Notes under the pieces: model-generated
Databases searched by the model: none
Told to the model about the DNA's origin: nothing
The model's input: only the letters and a program-made list of their open reading frames with translations
Program-made: the position numbers and the translations under genes
Source of the DNA: Hydrogenophilus sp.
GTDB taxonomy: Bacteria > Pseudomonadota > Gammaproteobacteria > Burkholderiales > Rhodocyclaceae
DNA length: 64,000 nucleotides
NCBI GenBank assembly: GCA_026416515.1
Contig: JAOAEZ010000002.1
Span: 26,480-90,479, forward strand
Direction of reading: 5' to 3'
In this document: in pieces, positions 57,584-64,000 of the stretch
How positions within the stretch are numbered: the stretch's first letter is position 1
How the letters are laid out: every line of letters starts with the position of its first letter

Positions 57584-59005
57584 ATGGCAGCAAAGACTTA
57601 TTCGGCGGGTGTAAAAGAGTATCGCCAAACCTATTGGGCGCCCGATTATGTGCCACTCGATACCGATTTATTGGCGGTGTTCAAAGTGGTGCCGCAGCCC
57701 GGAGTAGATCGAGAGGAGGCGGCAGCGGCAGTGGCTGCAGAGTCGTCGACCGGGACTTGGACGACGGTGTGGACCGATCTGCTGACCGATCTGGATTATT
57801 ACAAAGGGCGTGCTTATAAAATCGAGGATGTACCGGGGGACGATACGGCATTTTACGCGTATGTCGCTTACCCGATCGACCTCTTTGAGGAGGGATCGGT
57901 AGTCAATGTGTTTACGTCACTGGTGGGAAACGTCTTCGGCTTTAAGGCGGTGCGTTCGTTGCGGTTGGAGGATGTCCGCTTCCCGCTTGCTTATGTCAAG
58001 ACTTGCGGCGGCCCGCCCCACGGCATCCAGGTGGAGCGCGATATTCTGAATAAGTACGGCCGGCCGTTACTGGGGTGCACGATCAAACCGAAATTGGGTC
58101 TCTCGGCGAAAAACTACGGGCGCGCTGTTTATGAGGCACTGCGCGGCGGGCTCGACTTCACAAAAGATGATGAGAATGTAAACAGCCAGCCCTTTATGCG
58201 TTGGAAGCAGCGTTTCGATTTCGTGATGGAGGCAGTCGAGAAGGCGCAGCGTGAGACCGGCGAGCGAAAAGGACACTACTTGAATGTGACCGCCCCGACA
58301 CCAGAGGAGATGTATAAGCGGGCCGAATATGCCAAGGAGATCGGCGCGCCGATCATCATGCATGACTACTTGACCGGTGGTTTCTGCGCCCATACGGGGT
58401 TGGCCAATTGGTGCCGGGAAAATGGAGTGCTGCTCCATGTCCATCGCGCGATGCACGCGGTGATCGACCGCAACCCTTACCATGGGATCCATTTCCGGGT
58501 GTTGGCAAAGGTGCTGCGGTTAATGGGCGGAGATCATCTCCATACTGGAACTGTGGTGGGGAAATTGGAGGGCGACCGCCAGGCGACCCTGGGGTGGGTC
58601 GATCTGCTGCGCGAGTCGTTCGTGCCGGAAGACCGTAGCCGCGGGATCTTTTTTGATCAGGATTGGGGGTCGATGCCGGGCGTTTTTGCCGTGGCTTCCG
58701 GTGGAATCCATGTGTGGCATATGCCGGCGCTGCTGTCGATTTTCGGCGACGATGCGGTGTTTCAGTTCGGCGGCGGTACTTTGGGCCATCCGTGGGGCAA
58801 CGCCGCCGGGGCGCACGCCAACCGCGTGGCGTTGGAGGCGTGCGTGCAGGCGCGCAACGAGGGGGCTGTTTTGGAGCGCGATGGAAAAGAGATTTTGACC
58901 CGTGCGGCTGCCCATAGCCCCGAGTTGAAGATCGCGATGGAGACGTGGAAGGAGATTAAGTTCGAGTTCGATGTGGTGGATAAACTCGATGTGCAGCATA
59001 AGTGA
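57584..59005 (+). CDS. cbbL: RuBisCO large subunit, form I (carboxysomal)
   Basis: 473 aa from ATG 57584 (GGAGGAG upstream). Catalytic blocks are intact: [18 protein letters not shown], the carbamylated lysine in [20 protein letters not shown], and the loop-6 lysine in [11 protein letters not shown]. The N-terminus ([13 protein letters not shown]) and the csoS genes downstream mark the form IA enzyme packaged in alpha-carboxysomes. It fixes CO2 onto ribulose 1,5-bisphosphate. Confidence 0.98.
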   Translation: MAAKTYSAGVKEYRQTYWAPDYVPLDTDLLAVFKVVPQPGVDREEAAAAVAAESSTGTWTTVWTDLLTDLDYYKGRAYKIEDVPGDDTAFYAYVAYPIDLFEEGSVVNVFTSLVGNVFGFKAVRSLRLEDVRFPLAYVKTCGGPPHGIQVERDILNKYGRPLLGCTIKPKLGLSAKNYGRAVYEALRGGLDFTKDDENVNSQPFMRWKQRFDFVMEAVEKAQRETGERKGHYLNVTAPTPEEMYKRAEYAKEIGAPIIMHDYLTGGFCAHTGLANWCRENGVLLHVHRAMHAVIDRNPYHGIHFRVLAKVLRLMGGDHLHTGTVVGKLEGDRQATLGWVDLLRESFVPEDRSRGIFFDQDWGSMPGVFAVASGGIHVWHMPALLSIFGDDAVFQFGGGTLGHPWGNAAGAHANRVALEACVQARNEGAVLERDGKEILTRAAAHSPELKIAMETWKEIKFEFDVVDKLDVQHK

Positions 59006-59039
59006 GGAGTAGTTGGGGATATAGAGAAGGAGCAAGGCA

Positions 59040-59363
59040 ATGAGTGTTCATGCGTATAAAGGGCAACGGCGCTACGAGACTTTTTCCTATCTGCCGCAGA
59101 TGAACCCCGAGCAGGTACGCAAACAGATCGCCTACGCGATCGCCCAGGGGTGGAACCCCGCGGTGGAACATACCGAGCGAGAGAATGCAATGAGTCACTA
59201 CTGGTATATGTGGAAATTGCCGATGTTCGGGGAGCAGTCGGTGGACGCAGTGATGGCGGAGATCGAGGCGTGCCACCGCGAGTTCCCCGACCATATGGTG
59301 CGGTTTGTGGCATACGATAACTACGCTCAGTCCCAGGGGCTGGCGTTTGTGGTTTACCGCTGA
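59040..59363 (+). CDS. cbbS: RuBisCO small subunit (carboxysomal)
   Basis: 107 aa. [40 protein letters not shown] and [20 protein letters not shown] match form IA small subunits. It caps the L8 core; in related carboxysomes the L8S8 surface binds the CsoS2 N-terminal repeats. It lies 34 bp after cbbL. Confidence 0.97.
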   Translation: MSVHAYKGQRRYETFSYLPQMNPEQVRKQIAYAIAQGWNPAVEHTERENAMSHYWYMWKLPMFGEQSVDAVMAEIEACHREFPDHMVRFVAYDNYAQSQGLAFVVYR

Positions 59364-59418
59364 AGTTGGGGCGTGGCTTTTCGATAACGCCGGGTGAGAA
59401 CGCCCGGCGAGGGCAAGG

Positions 59419-61752
59419 ATGACACAGATGAGCGGCGCAGATCGAGAAGAGATGGGGCCAGATGTGCGGTTGTCGGGGCGCGCATTGGCGGCCCGCCGGC
59501 GGGAGGCAATGGCCCGCTTCGGAAAAGGGGCATGGATGACCACGGTAGGGGGAGCAGGGGAGGAGGGAAAAGTGGCTGCGCCACCGAGCAGCGAGGGGAT
59601 GGGGGAGAGAGGAACGGCGAGATTTCCTGCTGGACGGTGGGTAGCACAGCAGCGGCGCGCCGCGATCGCGGCGATGGGTAAGGCGGCAATTGCAGGGGCG
59701 AACAGCGCTGCAACGCCGGCTGGAAGAGGGAGGCGGCGGGGAGGGGCGACGATGATGTCGACGGGAGAGGCTGCAACGAGTGCTGAGGGATCGAGCGTTT
59801 CCGCCGCGGTAGGGCCAGCGTGGACCAGCGAAGAGCCAGCGCGGACGATGGGAGAGGGGGGAGATCCCTTGGTGGCTGCATTGGCGGCGCAGAGGCGAAC
59901 GACTGTGCGCGATTTAGCGATCGCCCGCCGCCAGGCAGTGGCGGTTTTGGGGAAGGTGGGAATGCGGCGCGCGGCATACGCGGCAAGGTTGGCTACCAAC
60001 GCCCCGAGCGCCGATTGGTTGAGCGCTCTCCAGCCGTCGGCGACAGGAAGACAGATCGCGATGCAGCGGCGGTTGCTGCAGTCGCGGTTGGGAAAGTTGG
60101 AGGGAGAGGGGGGAGGCAGCCGTCCGACGGGGCGAGTACGGCCGACGGCTAAGGTGGAGATCGATCAGACTCTCCGAGGGAGTACGGTGACCGGTTCCGC
60201 ACCGATGCCTTCGCCAAGGGTGACGGGAATGGAGGCAGGGGGATGCCGCACGGTAACAGGGACCGAGTACTTGGGGACTAGCTATTTTGAAGAGGTGTGC
60301 GATGGAAAAACGGCTGCCCCAGGGGCGGCTAAGGTGACGGTAAGCCATACGGCGCGCGGCCGAGCAGTGACCGGAACCAGGCTGAGTGGCGAACATCCGC
60401 CGGTGACCGGAGGAGAGGAGGGGCGCTGCGTTCCGGTGACCGGTACCGAGTATTTGCCTGCAGAGCATTTCGTCTCGGTGTGCCGTCGTCAACCACCGGA
60501 GTCGCCGGCCAAGGTGGGATCGGCGGCGACGAGAGGGGGAGAGCGAGTGACCGGAACGGTGATCGGCCGCTCTGAGCGGGTGACGGGCGATGAGGCAGGA
60601 GCATGTCGACCGATTACCGGGACCCCTTACTACGAGCCGCGCGATTTCGGTGCGGCGTGCGCGCGACCGGCGCCTCCAAAGGTGGAAGAGCAGCGTACCG
60701 AGCAGGGGAGTCGAGTGACGGGGAGTGTCGTGGTCGCTGCCCCTAAAGCAACAGGGGATGATTCGGAGGTGTGCGCCCCGGTGACCGGGACAGAGTATGT
60801 GGATGCGGAGAGCGCTCGGCAGTTGTGCCCAACCACCCCGCCCCCTGCGCCGGTTCCAAAGGTTCGGGTCCACAAGACGTGGCGGGGCTTGCCGATCACC
60901 GGTACTTCTTTGCAGGTGTCGGCACGGGTCACAGGGATGGAGGCAGGGGCGTGCGCACCAGTAACAGGTACCCCTTATTTGGGACCGGAGTATTTCGCGG
61001 CGAATTGCCCCGCCCCTTTGAGAGCGGTTCAGGAGGAGGTGCAACGACGGGGTGCGTTTAGAGCGCCGGTGACAGGGGATCGCCCTGGGGTGGGAGGCGG
61101 GCGAATCACCGGGGATGAACGGGGGGCGTGCGCACCGGTAACCGGCAGCCCTTACGTGGGGCCCGATAACGCTCCGGTGGTGTGTCCGCCCACGCGAGGA
61201 AAGTTCGCGGCGGTGGAGCGCCCTTCCCTTCCGCCTGAGCCGGCGCAGGCGGAACGTGAGGAGAGCGCCGAGGCGGAGGAGCGACGGGAGGGGGGATTTT
61301 CGATCATGACGCCAATGCGCTGGGCTGCACGACAGCGGGTGCGAGTGACGGGGATGCCAACCGGCGGCGGTGAGCGGGTGACCGGCCCGGTGAATAAAGC
61401 CGATGGTTTGGTGACAGGAACCCCAGAGTTCCGCGCCGCGCGCGCTGAGGAAGGCGCAGAGGAGGAGCGTGCCGCCGCGCGAGCGCGGTTGAGCGGAGAG
61501 GCAGCAAGCCGCGCACGGGTACGAATTACCGGCGACGCGTGGGAGGGGAGAAGAGAGGTGACCGGCACCGAGGGAGCTTCCGCGCGCGCCTGGAATACGA
61601 CGTGGAGGGGAACGCCGCGCGGGGAACCCCGCAATGCCCGTACTTGGCTCAATTTGGAGCGACCTGAGGTTCCGCCTAGCCCCGTGACCGGTTCAGCGGG
61701 GACGACGATGCGCGGGGCATTGGTGACCGTTTCAGGAGGCGCTCGCGGTTGA
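59419..61752 (+). CDS. csoS2: Carboxysome assembly protein CsoS2 (with likely -1 frameshift product)
   Basis: 777 aa, intrinsically disordered composition. Four N-terminal RuBisCO-binding repeats lie near residues 18-36, 70-88, 162-180 and 209-226 (for example RALAARRREAMARFGK). Six middle repeats follow from about 254 to 590, each with VTG triplets and a cysteine pair (VTGTEYLGTSYFEEVC). The C-terminal region (about 600-777) anchors to the shell. A CCCTTTG heptamer after the fifth middle repeat is placed for -1 frameshifting. A second in-frame ATG at 59428 is an alternative start. Confidence 0.95.
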   Translation: MTQMSGADREEMGPDVRLSGRALAARRREAMARFGKGAWMTTVGGAGEEGKVAAPPSSEGMGERGTARFPAGRWVAQQRRAAIAAMGKAAIAGANSAATPAGRGRRRGGATMMSTGEAATSAEGSSVSAAVGPAWTSEEPARTMGEGGDPLVAALAAQRRTTVRDLAIARRQAVAVLGKVGMRRAAYAARLATNAPSADWLSALQPSATGRQIAMQRRLLQSRLGKLEGEGGGSRPTGRVRPTAKVEIDQTLRGSTVTGSAPMPSPRVTGMEAGGCRTVTGTEYLGTSYFEEVCDGKTAAPGAAKVTVSHTARGRAVTGTRLSGEHPPVTGGEEGRCVPVTGTEYLPAEHFVSVCRRQPPESPAKVGSAATRGGERVTGTVIGRSERVTGDEAGACRPITGTPYYEPRDFGAACARPAPPKVEEQRTEQGSRVTGSVVVAAPKATGDDSEVCAPVTGTEYVDAESARQLCPTTPPPAPVPKVRVHKTWRGLPITGTSLQVSARVTGMEAGACAPVTGTPYLGPEYFAANCPAPLRAVQEEVQRRGAFRAPVTGDRPGVGGGRITGDERGACAPVTGSPYVGPDNAPVVCPPTRGKFAAVERPSLPPEPAQAEREESAEAEERREGGFSIMTPMRWAARQRVRVTGMPTGGGERVTGPVNKADGLVTGTPEFRAARAEEGAEEERAAARARLSGEAASRARVRITGDAWEGRREVTGTEGASARAWNTTWRGTPRGEPRNARTWLNLERPEVPPSPVTGSAGTTMRGALVTVSGGARG
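61014..61020 (+). promoter_or_regulatory. Candidate -1 ribosomal frameshift site in csoS2
   Basis: C CCT TTG in the reading frame (Pro533-Leu534) fits the X XXY YYZ slippery pattern. A -1 shift adds 13 residues (ESGSGGGATTGCV) and stops at 61059-61061, giving a protein of about 547 aa with five middle repeats and no C-terminal region. Confidence 0.6.
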
Positions 61753-61766
61753 GGTGAGAGGACGGG

Positions 61767-63329
61767 ATGCGCGTACGAAGAGCGAAGCAGGTGGCATGGT
61801 TCCGCGGTGAGGGGGAGAGGAGCACTCCTGCACCGCAGAGGGTAGAGGCGAGAGTGGAGAGGGAGAGAGAGGTGCCGAGCACAACGGTCGAGGATGGGGG
61901 AGAGCGGCCCGCCACAGCGGTCGGCGGACGCCAGCATCCGCTGGTCGATCGGGTGATGAACGGCCATCTCTTTGACTACGAGCGGTTGTTGCGGGGCCGT
62001 TTCGATCGAATCGAGCCAGTGTTGCGGCGCATCGCAGCGCTGCCGCGCGATGAACGCTTCGAGGAGACGGCGCAGCGGCTGGTGGGTAACGAGCTGCAGA
62101 TGGCTATTCCAGCGGAGCTTTTGAGTCGCGCTTGGCTGGTGGGGTTGGATTTGCGGGCGCTTTACGCCGAGGCAGTCTTCGCCGCGATCGGTCAGTGTGT
62201 GCGCCAGGCAGCGGCCGACCAGGCAGCGTGGCGCAGCCGAGTGGTGTTCGACCGCGAGCGATTGTTGTCGTGCCGGATCCATACGTTGGATGTGACGCCG
62301 TGCGCCGATGGACGGTTGCAGGGATTGCTGCCGTTTGCGTTGCGGGTGGCCCCCGAGGAGCCCGCTGTGACCGTGAAAGCCCACGCAGGGGTTTTGTTCG
62401 ATGTGGAGAATGAACTGGCCGATTGGACAGCCCGGGCGTTGATGCGAGTGACCGGTTTGATCGAGGGGGGAGACACCGCACGCTATTTGAAGATGGCGGT
62501 TTACCATTTCAGCAGCGCCAACCCGCTGCGCGAGGGGTGCGCTGCCCACGGCAGCCGCGATGAGGTGGCAATGGCCGCTGCACGAGAGCGATTGCTTCAG
62601 CTGAAAGAGGCAGTGACGCGTAATTTTAGCGCCGAGATCGCACCGCTGCTGCTGTTGGTGGGGCTGGATACCGATAGCGATGCGATCCGAGTTCATTTGC
62701 CCGACGCCGAGGGAGTTCCCGTGTTGGAGCGGTCGCTCGAGGCGATGAGGTTGTATGAGCAGACGCGGTCGCTCGATGAGGAGGGGGCACGGCGAGCAGT
62801 GGCCGCAGCAGTTTTCGCCGCCCTGCAGCCAACCCCCTTGGCGTGGCAGGGGGTGGCCATGGCGGTCTTTTTGACCGAGCTTCTGATCGCCAATTTTTCG
62901 CAGATCGAGTATGTGCGCTTTTACCACCGCGGTGGATACGCCGATGCGGGACATGCCGAACGCTTTTTGTGCGTGGGCCAGGCGCTCGATGAGCTGCATG
63001 TGCGCAATATGTACTATTTCGCCCATCTCGATACGCTCGAGGAGGGTGCAGGCGATGTCGATGTGGGGGTTAAAATTTTCCGAACATTGAATGTGGCGCG
63101 CGGTTTGCCTATCCCGGTATTGGTCCATTTCCGATACCAGAGCCGAGTGCCGGGTTCATTTGCCCGGGCACAGACGCGCGCCCGCCGCGTGGTGGCAGCG
63201 ATCCGCTCGCGATACGCCGATTTGGCGGCAGCAGGGTTGTTGGTGGTGCGCGCCGCATTGAGCGATAGCAACGGGGTGGAGGGATTTTCGTTCGTAGAGG
63301 AGAAGCTCGATAGACCAGGCGGCCATTGA
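61767..63329 (+). CDS. csoSCA: Carboxysomal beta-type carbonic anhydrase CsoSCA
   Basis: 520 aa. Zinc ligands and catalytic residues are present with family spacing: C179, D181 and R183 in TPCADGR, H247 in VYHFSSANP and C258 in REGCAAHGSRD. The N-terminal 55 residues are Arg/Glu-rich and probably disordered, the region that attaches to RuBisCO in related systems. It converts bicarbonate to CO2 inside the carboxysome. A large antisense open frame across this gene is a shadow. Confidence 0.95.
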   Translation: MRVRRAKQVAWFRGEGERSTPAPQRVEARVEREREVPSTTVEDGGERPATAVGGRQHPLVDRVMNGHLFDYERLLRGRFDRIEPVLRRIAALPRDERFEETAQRLVGNELQMAIPAELLSRAWLVGLDLRALYAEAVFAAIGQCVRQAAADQAAWRSRVVFDRERLLSCRIHTLDVTPCADGRLQGLLPFALRVAPEEPAVTVKAHAGVLFDVENELADWTARALMRVTGLIEGGDTARYLKMAVYHFSSANPLREGCAAHGSRDEVAMAAARERLLQLKEAVTRNFSAEIAPLLLLVGLDTDSDAIRVHLPDAEGVPVLERSLEAMRLYEQTRSLDEEGARRAVAAAVFAALQPTPLAWQGVAMAVFLTELLIANFSQIEYVRFYHRGGYADAGHAERFLCVGQALDELHVRNMYYFAHLDTLEEGAGDVDVGVKIFRTLNVARGLPIPVLVHFRYQSRVPGSFARAQTRARRVVAAIRSRYADLAAAGLLVVRAALSDSNGVEGFSFVEEKLDRPGGH

Positions 63330-63344
63330 GGGGAGAACGTAGCC

Positions 63345-63596
63345 GTGAAGGTGATGCGGGTGGTGCGAACATTGGTTTCAACCAACCGAATCGAGAGTTT
63401 CGGCCACCGACCGCTGTTGGTGGTTCAGGATAAGCCGGGAGGACCCTTGAGCGTGGCCGTGGATGCGGTGGGGTGCCGCCCGGGAGATTGGGTGTTGTGC
63501 GTGGGTTCGTCCGCGGCGCGCGAGGCGGCGGGAAGTAAAGATTTCCCGTCCGATTTGACGATCGTCGGCATCGTCGACTATTGGGAGGAGAAATAG
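63345..63596 (+). CDS. csoS4A: Carboxysome pentameric vertex protein CsoS4A
   Basis: 83 aa, GTG start. MRVVRTLVSTNRIESFGHRP, LLVVQDKPGGPLSVAVDAVG and LTIVGIVDYW match the CcmL/EutN fold. Pentamers cap the icosahedral shell vertices. It starts 15 bp after csoSCA and ends 2 bp before csoS4B. Confidence 0.95.
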   Translation: MKVMRVVRTLVSTNRIESFGHRPLLVVQDKPGGPLSVAVDAVGCRPGDWVLCVGSSAAREAAGSKDFPSDLTIVGIVDYWEEK

Positions 63597-63598
63597 CC

Positions 63599-63880
63599 AT
63601 GGAGATCTTCCAAGTGGTCGATGAGTTGGTGTGTACGCGCCGCGTGCCCGGCTTAAAGTCGGCGGTGTTGCGTGTGTTGCGCGATCAGAAAGGAGGGATC
63701 GCAGTGGCTACCGACCCGGTCAGCGCACCCGTCGGAGCGTGGGTTTTCGCGACCGCAGGGACCGCAGCTCGCGTGGCAATGCCCGATCCCGCATTGATTA
63801 CCGATTTGACGATCTGCGGCATTATCGATGAATGGCCCCCGCCTGAGTTGCGTGCGCCGCAGGCGGAACCGGCGGGATAA
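63599..63880 (+). CDS. csoS4B: Carboxysome pentameric vertex protein CsoS4B
   Basis: 93 aa from ATG 63599; the open frame begins 18 bp earlier inside csoS4A. EIFQVVDELVCTRRVPGLKS and LTICGIIDEW mark the second CcmL/EutN paralogue. Related carboxysomes carry both A and B copies in this order. Confidence 0.95.
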   Translation: MEIFQVVDELVCTRRVPGLKSAVLRVLRDQKGGIAVATDPVSAPVGAWVFATAGTAARVAMPDPALITDLTICGIIDEWPPPELRAPQAEPAG

Positions 63881-63897
63881 CGTGAAAGGAGGATACC

Positions 63898-64000
63898 ATG
63901 GCTGAACCGATGGGGATCGCGCTGGGGATGATCGAGACGCGCGGTTTGGTGCCGGCGATTGAGGCGGCGGATGCGATGACGAAGGCGGCCGAGGTGCGGT
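63898..64000 (+). CDS. csoS1: Carboxysome shell protein CsoS1, 5' part (cut by window end)
   Basis: The first 34 residues are visible after a AAAGGAGG ribosome site: GIALGMIETRGLVPAIEAAD then AMTKAAEV, the BMC-domain N-terminus of CsoS1 hexamers that tile the shell facets. The gene continues beyond the window. Which of the A, B or C paralogues it is cannot be told. Confidence 0.93.
   Translation, partial: MAEPMGIALGMIETRGLVPAIEAADAMTKAAEVR

Noticed and set aside
60671..60860. CCAAAGG sequences at two middle-repeat borders of csoS2 as frameshift sites
   Set aside because: They do not fit the X XXY YYZ pattern in the reading frame; CCCTTTG at 61014 does.
59419..61752. Regular repeats that could suggest a CRISPR or satellite array
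   Set aside because: The repeats are degenerate at DNA level and in frame; they are the protein repeats of CsoS2. The FliH and FliK repeats are likewise coding.
61152..63128. A 658-codon open frame on the minus strand across csoS2 and csoSCA
   Set aside because: It is antisense to two well-supported carboxysome genes, has the composition of a GC-rich shadow frame and shows no family motif.

Overview
The window looks like a chromosomal segment of a motile, chemolithoautotrophic betaproteobacterium, perhaps close to the Hydrogenophilaceae. The evidence is an alpha-carboxysome operon with form I RuBisCO, a full Calvin-cycle operon, a flavocytochrome c/SoxYZ sulfur-oxidation cluster, a large flagellar cluster, class II (B12-dependent) ribonucleotide reductase, and a DUF2863 gene next to ppsR. 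The genus is inferred. I saw no insertion sequence, prophage, CRISPR array, tRNA or rRNA.

Layout. (1) 1-5855, + strand: the end of an HD-GYP protein, an HDOD/receiver regulator, exbB-exbD, lpxK, a Trm112-like protein, kdsB and adk, packed with short overlaps. (2) 5905-12367: nrdJ on the minus strand, then an EEP-family hydrolase, greB and htpG on the plus strand. (3) 12414-28516: flagellar genes. fliF-G-H-I-J-K-L-M-N run on the minus strand. A FleS/FleR two-component pair and fliE diverge from them. A second minus-strand set follows: a YcgR-like PilZ protein, FlhX, a second FliK-like protein, a FliT-like protein and fliS. (4) 28718-43848: comEC, DUF2863 and ppsR (minus), divergent ppsA followed closely by rmlBDAC (dTDP-rhamnose), an M23 peptidase, a cold-shock gene, rpmB-rpmG, radC, coaBC and dut. 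(5) 44020-48362: a NapC-type tetrahaem cytochrome, an exported ankyrin protein, the flavocytochrome c subunits, soxY and soxZ. (6) 48901-56252, minus: fba-pgk-gap-tkt-prk-fbp read as one Calvin operon ending in a strong terminator. (7) 56353-64000, plus: cbbR, then cbbL-cbbS-csoS2-csoSCA-csoS4A-csoS4B-csoS1, cut off by the window end.

How it fits together: sulfide or thiosulfate oxidation would supply electrons, the cbb operon regenerates ribulose bisphosphate, and the carboxysome concentrates CO2 around RuBisCO. CbbR lies between the two CO2-fixation operons and probably controls both.

The most notable observations are an in-frame -1 slippery heptamer (CCCTTTG) in csoS2 that would yield a truncated CsoS2A, an uninterrupted 17-glycine GxxxG array in FliH, a perfect 14-bp hairpin between fccB and soxY, an alternating purine-pyrimidine palindrome in the cold-shock leader, and a gene-free 538-bp stretch after soxZ holding a possible decayed gene end.
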